From NCBI RefSeq assembly GCF_016599715.1, contig NZ_CP067019.1, positions 2,542,001 through 2,606,000 of the forward strand: a stretch of 64,000 bases of DNA, given 5' to 3'. Source of the stretch: Acinetobacter sp. CS-2. Its GTDB lineage: Bacteria; Pseudomonadota; Gammaproteobacteria; Pseudomonadales; Moraxellaceae. Positions 33,677-45,423 of the stretch are shown one piece after another; position 1 is the stretch's first letter; every line of letters starts with the position of its first letter. The translations under genes and the position numbers were made by a program. The notes beneath the pieces are model-generated. The model searched no databases. It saw only the letters and a program-made list of their open reading frames with translations, and was not told the origin of the DNA.

Positions 33677-34068
33677 CCCAAACAGTCGTCCATCCCTACA
33701 AGTAGGATGAGCAACAGATTATGATGATTTCTCATCACTCTCATACAGTTGGCGTTTGTGCACTTAAGCACTGTACAGCTTCAATTAGATTCATATACCA
33801 AAACGCTTGATTCAGTTTAATCGCTAGTAACTCATTTCTTAATCTTCATCAACCAGTCATAAATGACTGCTAATGTCGATTTTAAAACGAGTATGAACAA
33901 TTTATTTCAACTCAAATATATTCTGTTAATGATTTTTCTCGTCTTCGTCAGATCGAGAAACTGTGATAAATCACAGAGGTTAATAACAATGCCGCGCATT
34001 ATACGCCGCTTTCTTACTAAGCTCTATAAGCTATCTAACCGTTTGCTTATTATGCATCCGAAGATACA

Positions 34069-34144
34069 TGGTGGAGACTAGGAGAGTCGAACTCCTGACC
34101 TCCTGCGTGCAAAGCAGGCGCTCTACCAACTAAGCTAAGTCCCC
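34069..34144 (-). tRNA. tRNA-Ala (anticodon TGC)
   Basis: A 76-nt tRNA with CCA encoded: GGGGACTTAGC at the 5' end, anticodon loop CTTTGCACG, T-arm GTTCGACTC. It lies in the 16S-23S spacer. Confidence 0.95.
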
Positions 34145-34192
34145 AGCTTATCAATAAGTCAATGTTTCTGATTTTCCGTACTTCGTCAGTAG

Positions 34193-34269
<77 letters not shown>

Positions 34270-34283
34270 TCAGATACATCGTC

Positions 34284-36021
<1,738 letters not shown>

Positions 36022-36072
36022 AATCTCTTAATGATCTTCTTACTGATTCGTCACCAGCAAGCTAGGTCGGCT

Positions 36073-36100
36073 ATATTACACTAGATATTCTCAGTGTCAA
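36073..36100 (-). promoter_or_regulatory. Proximal rRNA promoter (P2-like)
   Basis: Reads on the minus strand TTGACA, 16-bp spacer, TAATAT. The discriminator after it (AGCCGACC) is GC-rich as in stringently controlled rRNA promoters. It lies about 200 bp upstream of the 16S 5' end. Confidence 0.75.
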
Positions 36101-36211
36101 TCAGTAATTCAAATTATTTTAAACTTTCTTTCTAAAACCAAATCTCAACACTTCGCGCTAAGTTGCTGTTTTATCAGAAGTTTTAATCTTCATCACCACC
36201 GATGGATGTGC

Positions 36212-36239
36212 ATTCTACACCATCCCAAACCCAATGCAA
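36212..36239 (-). promoter_or_regulatory. Distal rRNA promoter (P1-like)
   Basis: Reads TTGCAT, 16-bp spacer, TAGAAT, about 140 bp upstream of the other promoter. Tandem promoters are usual for rRNA operons. Confidence 0.55.
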
Positions 36240-36710
36240 CTCCTTTTTTTAAATAATTCGGCAAAAATATTACAAATGTTTATTTATTGCACAAAATAGA
36301 AGGTTTTTATTATTTTTAAGTTTAAATTAACAACATTTTCCACTTAAACCCCAAAAGTAAAGCAAATAATTTTTTCATCTACAGCATTTCTTAAATTATC
36401 TTAGCCCCTCTTTCATTTTTGACCGCGATTAATTTGTCTAATTGTTAAATTACAACCAGCTCTTCAATACAGCTTGTTTAGATAAGTGAATAATCAAAGT
36501 AAAAAAGTATAATCAGATTTAAAAATAGAATTACCTATCCACCAATTCCGCACAAAAGAGCATTTTAATTTGGGGGATTTCTATTTTACTGAATGCAATT
36601 CTATGCATATCTTGAATAAGCTGGCCCCACCAACTGGCGCTACCCCATTAATAAGCAATCACATTACTTTTAAAATTTAGACTAGCAGCCTTAATATTAT
36701 TTAAGCCCTT
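36240..36710. other. AT-rich stretch without a gene upstream of the rRNA operon
   Basis: About 470 bp with no convincing reading frame, tRNA or terminator. A possible UP-element-like A/T-rich segment lies at the rRNA-promoter side near 36240-36300. Nothing else could be supported. Confidence 0.5.
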
Positions 36711-36782
36711 TTGAATGTTGAATGTTGAATGTTGAATGTTGAATGTTGAATGTTGAATGTTGAATGTTGAATGTTGAATGTT
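36711..36782. repeat. Ten exact copies of a 7-bp tandem repeat (TTGAATG)
   Basis: 70 bp of exact TTGAATG units plus two extra bases TT. It lies between the tRNA cluster terminator and the rRNA upstream region. Perfect copies suggest replication-slippage variability. Confidence 0.97.
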
Positions 36783-36801
36783 ATTATCAAATTTCAGGCA
36801 T

Positions 36802-36824
36802 AAAAAAACCGCATTTAAGCGGAT
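36802..36824 (-). terminator. Terminator of the tRNA cluster
   Basis: A 4-bp (extendable with one mismatch) stem CCGC / GCGG followed by TTTTTTT on the minus strand, 28 bp past the last tRNA-Pro. Confidence 0.6.
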
Positions 36825-36851
36825 CATTTACTTTTAAGTTTATACTTAAAA

Positions 36852-36928
<77 letters not shown>

Positions 36929-36932
36929 AAAT

Positions 36933-37008
36933 TGGGGTGAATGATGGGATTCGAACCCACGACAACCGGAATCACAATCCGGGGCTCTACCAACTGAGCT
37001 ACATCCAC
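36933..37008 (-). tRNA. tRNA-His (anticodon GTG)
   Basis: A 76-nt tRNA beginning GTGGATGTAGCTCAG, with anticodon loop TTGTGAT and CCA encoded. A G at position -1 is supplied by the base before the 5' end, as His tRNAs need. Confidence 0.95.
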
Positions 37009-37046
37009 CGTTACAACACTTTGGCTCTAAATACCAGACTACCAAA

Positions 37047-37123
37047 TGGCGCGCCTGACAGGATTCGAACCTGTGACCATCCGCTTAGAAGGCGGATGCT
37101 CTATCCAACTGAGCTACAGGCGC
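37047..37123 (-). tRNA. tRNA-Arg (anticodon TCT)
   Basis: A 77-nt tRNA beginning GCGCCTGTAGCTCAG, with anticodon loop CTTCTAAG and CCA encoded. It reads AGA codons. Confidence 0.95.
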
Positions 37124-37167
37124 ATGACCGATGATATTACTATCATGCGATACTTGCCTTGAAGAAT

Positions 37168-37244
<77 letters not shown>

Positions 37245-37397
37245 ATTCATCTCAGCTTTTAGTGTATCGCACATCGTGCGGTACGGGGTGCATTTTAGGC
37301 GTGACGCCTAGAGACGTCAACACCTATATTCAAAAAAACTCAAAAAAACGCTTCAACCGCTTATTTATCAAGCATTTTAGGCATTTTTTGATCAAAA

Positions 37398-38465
37398 TTA
37401 ACGTTTTAAACTCGCACTAAAGCTTAACATACGATCAAGTGGTAATTTAGCGCGTTCTGCAAGAGCAGGATCAACGTGTATTTCTTGATCACCCTTTTGT
37501 AAAACCTCTAAAATTCCATCTAATTCGTTCATTGCCATCCACGGACAATGGGCACATGAGCGACAGGTTGCCCCTTCACCTGCAGTCGGTGCTTCGATTA
37601 ATGTCTTGTTTGGCACAGCTTGTTGCATCTTGTAGAAAATGCCGCGGTCGGTTGCCACAATTAAACGCTCATTTGGAAGCGTTTGTGCGGCTTTAATCAG
37701 TTGCGAGGTGCTTCCTACTGCATCTGCAATGTCTACCACTGACTCTGGCGACTCAGGATGAACCAGAACTGCTGCATCCGGATACAATGCTTTCATCTGG
37801 GCAATACCGCGGGCACGGAATTCTTCATGCACGATACAGGCACCATCCCATAGCAACATATCTGCACCGGTTTTCTTCTGGATATAACGCCCCAGATGCT
37901 GATCCGGTGCCCAGATAATCTTTTCACCCAGGCTATCCAGATGTTCAATAATTTCAACTGCACAGCTTGAGGTCACCACCCAGTCAGCACGTGCTTTAAC
38001 AGCAGCAGATGTATTTGCATATACAACCACTGTATGATCGGGATGGGCATCACAGAATGCTGTAAACTCATCGACAGGACAACCCAAGTCCAGCGAACAG
38101 GTCGCTTCCAGGGTAGGCATAAGCACGGTTTTTTCAGGAGAAAGAATTTTCGCTGTTTCTCCCATGAATTTCACCCCAGCGACCACTAAGGTTTTGGCAG
38201 GATGGTCTCGGCCAAAACGTGCCATTTCCAGGGAATCAGAAACACACCCACCCGACAGTTCTGCAATCTCTTGCACTTCAGGATCACAATAGTAATGAGC
38301 GACCAGGACAGCATCACGTTTTTTGAGTTCTGCCAGAATTTGCGCAAACTTCTCCTGTTTGACCTCATCACTTAAATGAATATCTTTAGGTTCGCCTAAA
38401 CGATCTAAATGCGCCTGCACAATCGATTTTGCTTCATTAGCAATTAAATTGGTCGCATCATTCAT
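37398..38465 (-). CDS. nadA: Quinolinate synthase A
   Basis: A 4Fe-4S enzyme that condenses iminoaspartate with dihydroxyacetone phosphate to quinolinate in NAD synthesis. 355 residues. Seen: [29 protein letters not shown] and the Cys cluster [13 protein letters not shown] near the end. The start is the ATG used. It follows tRNA genes on the same strand at 150 bp, so it may be independent. nadB and nadC are not in the window. Confidence 0.95.
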   Translation of the reverse strand: MNDATNLIANEAKSIVQAHLDRLGEPKDIHLSDEVKQEKFAQILAELKKRDAVLVAHYYCDPEVQEIAELSGGCVSDSLEMARFGRDHPAKTLVVAGVKFMGETAKILSPEKTVLMPTLEATCSLDLGCPVDEFTAFCDAHPDHTVVVYANTSAAVKARADWVVTSSCAVEIIEHLDSLGEKIIWAPDQHLGRYIQKKTGADMLLWDGACIVHEEFRARGIAQMKALYPDAAVLVHPESPESVVDIADAVGSTSQLIKAAQTLPNERLIVATDRGIFYKMQQAVPNKTLIEAPTAGEGATCRSCAHCPWMAMNELDGILEVLQKGDQEIHVDPALAERAKLPLDRMLSFSASLKR

Positions 38466-38576
38466 AACAACGTCTTCTCTATCTTCATGCTTGCCCTAAC
38501 ACAAGCGTACTCAAGTCACTGATGATATGGGGGCAATTTGCTCATTCACCAGCCCTTTGCCGATTGATTGAATGCT

Positions 38577-38602
38577 AAAAAAGCCTCACAACGGAGGCTT
38601 TG
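38577..38602 (-). terminator. Terminator after argJ
   Basis: A 7-bp stem AAGCCTC / GAGGCTT with a 6-nt loop and poly-T on the minus strand, 17 bp after the argJ stop. Confidence 0.8.
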
Positions 38603-38618
38603 TCATTCAATTTGAATT

Positions 38619-39839
38619 TTACGAACGGTAATCCGCGTTAATCTTGACATAGTCATAAGACAGATCACAGGTATAGACTGTATCTTTTGCCTGTCCTCGT
38701 CCCAAATCGACCCGAATGGTCAATTCAGCCTGAGACATCACGCGTGCACCAGCTTCTTCCGTATAGTCCGCTGCCGCACCACCATCTTTACAGATCTGTA
38801 CATCATCTAACCAAACCTGGATTTTTTCAACGTCTAAATTTTTAACACCGGCATAACCAATTGCGGCAAGAATACGTCCCCAGTTCGGATCTGAGGCGAA
38901 AATCGCAGTTTTCACCAGCGGAGAATGAGCAATGCTATACGCTACATCACAACATTCCTGGGTATCTGCTCCACCTTCAACCGCAACGGTAATGAATTTG
39001 GTCGCCCCTTCCCCATCACGTACAATCAGTTGAGCCAAGCGCTTCATAACATGGGTTAACACATCCAGAACAATCGCATAACGTGCATCGTCAGTTGATG
39101 TAATTTCAGTACCGCCCGCTTGACCTGTCGCCACAAAAATACAGGAGTCATTGGTTGAGGTATCACCATCTACGGTAATACGGTTAAATGAAACATTCAC
39201 CGTGGTTTTTAACAGTTGCTGTACCAGTTCACGGCTGATGGGTGCATCGGTCGCTACATAGCTGAGCATGGTCGCCATATTTGGACGAATCATGCCGGCA
39301 CCTTTAGAAATACCGGTCATGGTGTAGGTCACACCATCCATTTCAAACTGTTCTGACGCCCCTTTAGGTAGCGTATCCGTGGTCATGATGCCTGTTGCTG
39401 CATCTAGCCAGGCATCTTCTTTTAAAGAGTCTAATGCAGGCTGCAAACCATGCACCAAGCGTTCAATTGGCAACTGCTCGCCAATCACACCAGTTGAAAA
39501 AGGTAAAATTTCGCTAGTCGATACACCGGCCAGTTCAGCCAGTTTGGCGCACGTCGCCTGGGCATTTGCCATACCGATTTTGCCAGTCCCTGCATTGGCA
39601 TTACCGGTATTAATGACCAGATAACGCGGATTGCCCGCTTGCAAATGAGCTTTACACACATGTACCGGTGCTGCGCAGAATGCATTTTGGGTAAACACAC
39701 CGGCCACATTTGAACCTTCAGCAAATTCAAAAATAACGAGGTCACGTCGGTTCTGATAGCGTACATATGCTTCAGCTGAACCAATTTTTACACCTTTAAC
39801 CACATGCATCTGTGGCATTGTTAAGTCGCCCACCGCCAT
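38619..39839 (-). CDS. argJ: Bifunctional ornithine acetyltransferase/N-acetylglutamate synthase
   Basis: A 406-residue ArgJ that cycles the acetyl group in arginine synthesis. It is made as one chain that self-cleaves at a Thr in the conserved site ([11 protein letters not shown] at about 175). Other motifs: [24 protein letters not shown] and [13 protein letters not shown]. The N-terminus could alternatively begin at the next Met ([13 protein letters not shown]). Confidence 0.95.
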   Translation of the reverse strand: MAVGDLTMPQMHVVKGVKIGSAEAYVRYQNRRDLVIFEFAEGSNVAGVFTQNAFCAAPVHVCKAHLQAGNPRYLVINTGNANAGTGKIGMANAQATCAKLAELAGVSTSEILPFSTGVIGEQLPIERLVHGLQPALDSLKEDAWLDAATGIMTTDTLPKGASEQFEMDGVTYTMTGISKGAGMIRPNMATMLSYVATDAPISRELVQQLLKTTVNVSFNRITVDGDTSTNDSCIFVATGQAGGTEITSTDDARYAIVLDVLTHVMKRLAQLIVRDGEGATKFITVAVEGGADTQECCDVAYSIAHSPLVKTAIFASDPNWGRILAAIGYAGVKNLDVEKIQVWLDDVQICKDGGAAADYTEEAGARVMSQAELTIRVDLGRGQAKDTVYTCDLSYDYVKINADYRS

Positions 39840-39952
39840 TTTTAAACTTCCAAATAAGTTCGTGATAAAAAGACAGCTTAGTAGAAATTCAGTAAAAAAT
39901 CGAGCAGAACACTTTGTTTGATTTATTTTTTATCAGTTTGACATTTTCAGGC

Positions 39953-39980
39953 ATAAAAAAACCAGTCCGCAGACTGGTTC
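39953..39980 (-). terminator. Terminator after the small secreted protein gene
   Basis: A 7-bp stem ACCAGTC / GACTGGT with a 4-nt loop and poly-T on the minus strand. Confidence 0.8.
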
Positions 39981-39996
39981 TAGCAATAGATTAGAT

Positions 39997-40317
39997 TTAG
40001 TTGGAAGCCAATTGAGTTGATTCCGATAACAGTGCCTGTTTGGCTTTTTCCTGACTTGCAGCAGATAACGCTGGATTTGAAGCGACAATGCGGTTTGCAT
40101 TTGCTGCATTTGCAGGCGTAATCGCTGCAGTTTTTAACACCACAGGACGTTGCTGCGGATTCGCAAAGGTATAGCGAATTCCTGTACGCGGACTCATTAC
40201 TGTAGTGTTTTCATCTTTCACAGCATTTGCTGCGGTATTTTTGGATGGCTCATTTGCAAAAGCCAAACCTGGAATAGCTAAAGCTAAAATCATCAATGGT
40301 TGTAATACTTTTTTCAT
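39997..40317 (-). CDS. Small secreted protein, Ala/Asn-rich
   Basis: A 106-residue protein with signal peptide MKKVLQPLMILALAIPGLAFA. The mature part has no recognised domain. It is rich in Ala, Asn, Ser and Thr with a short core RTGIRYTFANPQQRPVVL. It has its own terminator and lies between argJ and secA. Function unknown. The signal peptide, good ATG and terminator make it a real gene. Confidence 0.75.
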   Translation of the reverse strand: MKKVLQPLMILALAIPGLAFANEPSKNTAANAVKDENTTVMSPRTGIRYTFANPQQRPVVLKTAAITPANAANANRIVASNPALSAASQEKAKQALLSESTQLASN

Positions 40318-40428
40318 TGTCTTTTCCGCGAGTCAATGTTCATCAATATGCACTAAATACCACTTAATTTGGCGCTCTGCAAACATATTCACATCTTGCA
40401 AAAAATAAACGCTTATTTTGTTGCAATA

Positions 40429-40479
40429 AAAAACCACTTTATCGATTCAAATCCGGAGGGAAATAAATCTATAAAGTGG
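40429..40479 (-). terminator. Terminator after secA
   Basis: A 9-bp stem CCACTTTAT / ATAAAGTGG with a long loop of about 28 nt, followed by T-rich sequence on the minus strand, just after the secA stop. The long loop makes it less certain than the others. Confidence 0.6.
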
Positions 40480-40499
40480 CTGAATGCTTAAGATAAAAA

Positions 40500-43232
40500 T
40501 TAAATTTTACCGTGACACTGCTTATATTTTAAACCTGAACCGCATGGACAAGGTGAATTACGGCTTGCAGGCGGTGCAAATGTTTGCTCTGCCGGATTAA
40601 AGCCCGACTCGACTTCTACAGTTTCAGTACCGCTTAAATCACCCGCCAACAAATTATCAAATTCTGCATGCGTCAGATTCAACTTCATTGCTTCTGCCTG
40701 AGCCTGTTGTTGTGCTTCCATTTCAGCCAGTTCTTCAGCTGTAGGAACATGAACACGGGAAAGATCTGTAATTACATCGGATTTAATGACAGCCAGCATG
40801 TTTACAAACAGGTTAAAGGCTTCTTTCTTGTATTCCTGTTCAGGGTTCTTTTGCGCATAACCACGCAAGTGAATGCCCTGACGCAAGTAATCCATCGCAG
40901 CAAGATGATCTTTCCAGTGACGATCCAAAGCACTCAGCATGAAGTGACGTTCCAGCATAGCTGCTGACTCACTACCCATTTGTTCACGGCGAGCGCGATA
41001 GCGTGCGACAATTTCGTCAGAAATACGTTCTACCAAAGCTTCTTCGTCTAAACGACGGTCTTCTTCCAGCCATTGATTGACCGGTAAATCAATACCGAGC
41101 TCTTCACGCAGTGCACGTTCCAGACCATCGATATCCCATTGGTCATGAATCGATTCAGGTGGAATGTAGTTAGCAATCACGCCCTTCACGACTTCATGAT
41201 GCATTTCCTCAATGTAATCTTGTAGCGTACTTTCAGCAAGCACTTCATCACGTTGTGAATAGATGATTTTACGCTGTTCGTTATTCACGTCATCGTATTT
41301 CAACAGGTTCTTACGAATGTCGAAGTTACGTGCTTCTACCTTACGTTGTGCATTTTCAATCGAACGCGACACCATCTTATGTTCGATGGCTTCATCTTCC
41401 TGCAAACCCATCGCACGCATCATCGCAACCACACGATCACCAGCGAAGATACGCATCAGGTCATCTTCAAGCGACAGATAGAAACGTGAAACACCCGGGT
41501 CACCCTGACGACCGGCACGACCACGCAGCTGGTTATCGATACGGCGTGATTCATGACGTTCTGAACCAATGATATGCAAACCGCCAGAGGCCAATACCAT
41601 TTCATGGTTTTGTTCCCATTCGGCTTTTAAGCGTGCTTCATCTTCAGGGGTTGGATTTTCAATTTTGGCAAGTTTGGCTTTCCAGTTACCGCCCAGCAAG
41701 ATGTCGGTACCACGACCGGCCATGTTGGTTGCAATGGTCACAGCACGTGGTGAACCCGCTTGGGCAATAATGTCTGCTTCCCGTTCATGCTGCTTCGCGT
41801 TCAACACCTCATGTGCAATACCCGCTTCTTTCAATTTTTCAGAAAGAATTTCAGAAGCTTCAATGGTTGCTGTACCAATCAGAATCGGTGCAACACCCTC
41901 TTCATGCACGCGCTGAATTTCTTGAATAATGGCGTTGTATTTACCATTGCGGTTTAAATAAATGAGATCGTTTTCATCTTTACGGATCATTGGTCGATGG
42001 GTTGGAATCAGTACTACATCCAGACCATAAATTTCTTTCATCTCCGCAGCTTCGGTATCAGCTGTACCGGTCATACCAGAAAGCTTTTTATAAAGGCGGA
42101 AATAGTTCTGGAAAGTGGTGGTTGCCAAAGTCTGGTTTTCAGGCTGAATTTCCAGACCTTCTTTCGCTTCAACCGCTTGATGCAAACCTTCTGACCAACG
42201 ACGACCCGGCATGGTACGGCCAGTATTTTCATCCACGATGATGACTTCACCATCATGAATGATGTAATGCACGTTGCGCTGATAAAGGAAATGGGCACGA
42301 ATTGCTGCAGCAACATGATGAACCAGATTCAGGTTAGAGGGTGAATACAAGCTTTCACCTTCAGCGAGCAACCCCATCTGAATCAACTGGTCTTCTACAG
42401 CTTCATAACCCACTTCAGTCATTTCAACCTGACGCTGTTTTTCATCAATCCAGAAATGACCGCCATCCGGCACTTTTTCTTCTTTTTGCGCATGAAGTTT
42501 TGGCGGAATGCTATTGATGGCTGCATAAAGCTGAGACGAGTCATCACTTTGACCCGAAATAATCAACGGTGTACGTGCTTCATCGATCAGGATCGAATCG
42601 ACCTCATCGATAATCGCATAGGTTAAGCCACGTTGTTTCTTCTCGGCCAGAGAGAACACCATGTTGTCACGAAGATAGTCAAAACCGAATTCGTTATTGG
42701 TACCGTAAGTAATATCGGCACGATAGGCTTCAGCTTTCTCTGTTGGATCTTGCATGGAATAAATGATGCCAATGCTCAGACCCAGGAATTCGAATAAGGG
42801 ACGGTTTAACTCGGCATCACGCTGCGCCAAATAATCATTTACGGTAATGACATGAACGCCTTCACCGCTAATCGCATTCAGATAACAGGCCAAGGTCCCC
42901 ATCAGGGTTTTACCTTCACCAGTACGCATTTCTGCAATTTTACCTTCGTGAAGTGTAATACCACCAATCAACTGGACATCGTAGTGGCGCATTCCCATGA
43001 TCCGCTTTGCCGCTTCACGACAAACAGCAAATGCTTCAGGCAATAATTTATCCAGGCTTTCGCCCTTATTATATCGTTGTTTGAATTCTTCAGTTTTTGC
43101 AGATAAGTCTGCATCGCTTAGTGCAGATATCGTCGGCTCGAGCGCATTAATCTTGTCTACGATTTTACGCATGCGTTTGAGTTCGCGCTCATTTTTGGTA
43201 CCGAAGATTCCTCCGATCAGACTTGCCAACAT
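40500..43232 (-). CDS. secA: Preprotein translocase ATPase subunit SecA
   Basis: 910 residues, the normal length. Walker A motif RTGEGKTL (about 104), [15 protein letters not shown], the second nucleotide domain with [14 protein letters not shown], and the C-terminal zinc site [14 protein letters not shown]. SecA drives post-translational export through SecYEG. It stands alone between a small secreted-protein gene and a peroxiredoxin. Confidence 0.98.
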   Translation of the reverse strand: MLASLIGGIFGTKNERELKRMRKIVDKINALEPTISALSDADLSAKTEEFKQRYNKGESLDKLLPEAFAVCREAAKRIMGMRHYDVQLIGGITLHEGKIAEMRTGEGKTLMGTLACYLNAISGEGVHVITVNDYLAQRDAELNRPLFEFLGLSIGIIYSMQDPTEKAEAYRADITYGTNNEFGFDYLRDNMVFSLAEKKQRGLTYAIIDEVDSILIDEARTPLIISGQSDDSSQLYAAINSIPPKLHAQKEEKVPDGGHFWIDEKQRQVEMTEVGYEAVEDQLIQMGLLAEGESLYSPSNLNLVHHVAAAIRAHFLYQRNVHYIIHDGEVIIVDENTGRTMPGRRWSEGLHQAVEAKEGLEIQPENQTLATTTFQNYFRLYKKLSGMTGTADTEAAEMKEIYGLDVVLIPTHRPMIRKDENDLIYLNRNGKYNAIIQEIQRVHEEGVAPILIGTATIEASEILSEKLKEAGIAHEVLNAKQHEREADIIAQAGSPRAVTIATNMAGRGTDILLGGNWKAKLAKIENPTPEDEARLKAEWEQNHEMVLASGGLHIIGSERHESRRIDNQLRGRAGRQGDPGVSRFYLSLEDDLMRIFAGDRVVAMMRAMGLQEDEAIEHKMVSRSIENAQRKVEARNFDIRKNLLKYDDVNNEQRKIIYSQRDEVLAESTLQDYIEEMHHEVVKGVIANYIPPESIHDQWDIDGLERALREELGIDLPVNQWLEEDRRLDEEALVERISDEIVARYRARREQMGSESAAMLERHFMLSALDRHWKDHLAAMDYLRQGIHLRGYAQKNPEQEYKKEAFNLFVNMLAVIKSDVITDLSRVHVPTAEELAEMEAQQQAQAEAMKLNLTHAEFDNLLAGDLSGTETVEVESGFNPAEQTFAPPASRNSPCPCGSGLKYKQCHGKI

Positions 43233-43571
43233 GAATAGACTCTCTAAATCTTGCTTGTCGAATGAATAAATTTTTTCTCAGTCGTTATTATGGTGCTAGA
43301 AATTTGAAGTACAAGGGGTTTGCACAAAACCAATTAAAAAATTCTGATCACTCGTTCTAGCACACGACAGCTAAGGCCAAACAATGTAACAAATTTTATA
43401 CAGGCAATATAGTCATAAAATTCATCATTCATCCAGATTTTAACAATCAATCACGGCCTCTATATTCCATATACTCATAAAGAAATACAAAAACACTATT
43501 TTCATTGCAAAAAAAAATGCGTCATATTAGATCGCATCAACATAGATAACAAAGCAGATGAGGCTATAAAA
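43233..43571. other. Divergent intergenic region between secA and prx6-type gene
   Basis: A 339-bp gap without a gene. A candidate secA promoter is at 43287-43314 on the minus strand (TTGTAC, 16 bp, CATAAT). No operator, riboswitch or RNA gene could be supported. Confidence 0.5.
43287..43314 (-). promoter_or_regulatory. Candidate secA promoter
   Basis: TTGTAC (-35) and CATAAT (-10) separated by 16 bp on the minus strand, about 60 bp upstream of the secA start. It is a reasonable sigma-70 match, untested. Confidence 0.45.
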
Positions 43572-44213
43572 ATGACATTACGTTTAGGCGATACCGCACC
43601 AAATTTTGTGCAAGACTCAAGCGAAGGTAGCATTAATTTTTACGACTTTTTGGGTGATAGCTGGGGGATTTTATTTTCCCATCCTGCGGACTACACACCA
43701 GTATGTACCACTGAGCTGGGCTATACCGCAAAGCTGAAAGATGAATTTGCAAAACGCGGTGTTAAAGCGATTGCCTTGTCAGTCGATGATGTTGAGTCAC
43801 ATAAAGGCTGGATTAACGATATTAACAAAACCCAAAATACCACGGTTAATTTCCCGATCATTGCCGATCAAGACCGTAAAGTATCTACTCTTTATGACTT
43901 TATTCACCCGAATGCCAGTGAAACCCTGACGGTTCGTTCTTTAGTGATCATTGATCCAAACAAAAAAGTACGTCTGATCATCACTTATCCAGCTTCAACT
44001 GGCCGTAATTTCAATGAAATTTTACGTGTGGTTGATTCGCTGCAACTAACAGATAACCATAAAGTAGCAACACCGGCTAACTGGCAGCAAGGTGAAGACG
44101 TGGTGATTGTGCCTTCTCTTAAAGATGAAGACGAAATCAAACAACGTTTCCCGAAAGGCTATAAAGCTGTAACACCATACTTACGCCTTACGCCACAGCC
44201 TGAGCAAAATTAA
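43572..44213 (+). CDS. 1-Cys peroxiredoxin (Prx6 type)
   Basis: A 213-residue thiol peroxidase. The single Cys is in PVCTTELGY (about 45), in the typical Prx6 context FSHPADYTPVC. There is no second Cys, so it is a 1-Cys form. It is reduced by glutathione or other partners in known members. Its ATG has GAGG about 10 nt upstream. It is a single-gene unit on the plus strand, divergent from secA. Confidence 0.92.
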   Translation: MTLRLGDTAPNFVQDSSEGSINFYDFLGDSWGILFSHPADYTPVCTTELGYTAKLKDEFAKRGVKAIALSVDDVESHKGWINDINKTQNTTVNFPIIADQDRKVSTLYDFIHPNASETLTVRSLVIIDPNKKVRLIITYPASTGRNFNEILRVVDSLQLTDNHKVATPANWQQGEDVVIVPSLKDEDEIKQRFPKGYKAVTPYLRLTPQPEQN

Positions 44214-44233
44214 AAGGATTCCTTTTTAATTTT
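44207..44233 (+). terminator. Terminator overlapping the end of the peroxiredoxin gene
   Basis: Stem AAAATTAAAAGG / CCTTTTTAATTTT with one bulged T. The stop codon TAA is in the left arm. The T-tract serves as the release site. Confidence 0.65.
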
Positions 44234-44234
44234 G

Positions 44235-44382
44235 CGCAAGACAAGCGCAGCGCGTAGTTTTGGACAAGCAGAGCACTGCTCTGCCCTGAGGAATATATTC
44301 CATAAGAAGACGATAAGCTATGCTTCGAGTTAAAATTAAAGTGCTGTCTTATTTTGTCGCAAGACAAGCGAAGTGCGTAGTT
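44235..44382. repeat. Two copies of a 25-bp intergenic repeat
   Basis: CGCAAGACAAGCG followed by NAGYGCGTAGTT occurs at 44235-44259 and 44358-44382, with 2 mismatches in 25 bp. The copies are direct, about 123 bp apart. The intergenic location suggests a dispersed element. Confidence 0.6.
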
Positions 44383-44516
44383 CACTCAGAAAATACTGCT
44401 CTACCCTTGCGTGCATTAAGGTGAGAAGCTCTGCCGCAAGTATGCAGCAAATACAGGATGAAAATGACGAGCCATGTCCTGATCTTGTTCAAGCCTGTCT
44501 GATGACGGGCTTTTTT
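44383..44516 (+). ncRNA. Candidate small RNA or 5' leader ending in a terminator
   Basis: No plausible reading frame lies here. The stretch ends in a clear rho-independent terminator (stem AGCCTGTC / GACGGGCT, loop TGAT, then TTTTTT) at 44492-44516. The terminator is not explained by the peroxiredoxin gene, which has its own. The start is unknown. A small RNA or attenuated leader is possible. Confidence 0.35.
44492..44516 (+). terminator. Rho-independent terminator in the peroxiredoxin-MBL intergenic region
   Basis: Stem AGCCTGTC / GACGGGCT (one G-T pair), loop TGAT and six T. The 3' end of an untranslated transcript. Confidence 0.8.
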
Positions 44517-44607
44517 ATGCTGCTCAAAAATTAAATTACAAAATCAGGTTGGTGTTTATTTCACAGCCCGTTTATAAATACGCCTAATCATCTTAAGAAT
44601 AAATATT

Positions 44608-45423
44608 GTGATCTATAACATCCATCATTTGCATTGCGGCACCATGTGCCCGGTTTGTGGTCCACTCTTCGGACAAAAGGGCTTACATGCCAAAGTGGTT
44701 TGTCATTGCCTGCTGCTGGAAACCGATCAAGGCTTAGTGCTGGTGGATACCGGTTTAGGCGTACAAGATTATCTGCATAGCAAAGCCCGTTTAGGCAATC
44801 TGGTCTCACGGCTAGGCCGCATCGAAAACAATTTAGAACTCACGGCAATTGCGCAGATTCAAAAGCTCGGGTTTAGCCCTCAAGATGTGAAGCATATACT
44901 GATCTCCCATCTTGATTTTGATCATGCCGGTGGTATTTCCGATTTTCCGCATGCCACCGTGCATGTGCTTTCCAGCGAATATAATACTACTCAAAGCTTT
45001 TTTTCCCTAAAAAATAAAGCCCGTTATAAAACCCAGCAATTCAAGCAACACCAATACTGGAACTTCATCGAACCCGATCAGGGTGAAACCTGGTTTAACC
45101 TGCATCAAGTAAAAGGCTTCCGCTTATTTCAAGACGAAATTTTAATGATTCCACTTTTAGGTCATAGCCAAGGGCATTGTGGAATTGCCATTAAACAGCA
45201 GGATGGATGGCTTTTTTTCTGTGGCGATGCCTATTACTCTCACCTGCAACTTGACCCTAAAAACAGGCTGAGAACACTGGATAAACTGGAGCGTTTTTTT
45301 ACTGAAAATAACCAGATGCGTATAGATAACTTGCACAACATCCAGCAACTGGCACAAAATGAAAAAAATATCGAGATTATCTGTGCGCATGATCCGATTG
45401 AATTGGCGCGTTATCTAGCATGA
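44608..45423 (+). CDS. Metallo-beta-lactamase-fold hydrolase (AiiA/AttM-like)
   Basis: A 271-residue metallo-hydrolase. The metal motif HLDFDHAGG is at about 101-109, with a second His in GHSQGHCGIA and an Asp in FCGDAYY. The N-terminus HCGTMCPVCGP is as in lactonase-like members of the family. Substrate is unknown. Lactonase activity is only an analogy. The start is a GTG at 44608 with weak upstream signal. It overlaps the phosphatase gene by 4 nt (ATGA). Confidence 0.8.
   Translation: MIYNIHHLHCGTMCPVCGPLFGQKGLHAKVVCHCLLLETDQGLVLVDTGLGVQDYLHSKARLGNLVSRLGRIENNLELTAIAQIQKLGFSPQDVKHILISHLDFDHAGGISDFPHATVHVLSSEYNTTQSFFSLKNKARYKTQQFKQHQYWNFIEPDQGETWFNLHQVKGFRLFQDEILMIPLLGHSQGHCGIAIKQQDGWLFFCGDAYYSHLQLDPKNRLRTLDKLERFFTENNQMRIDNLHNIQQLAQNEKNIEIICAHDPIELARYLA

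Noticed and set aside
36711..36782. CRISPR-like array
   Set aside because: The unit is only 7 bp, is contiguous and has no spacers. It is a simple tandem repeat.
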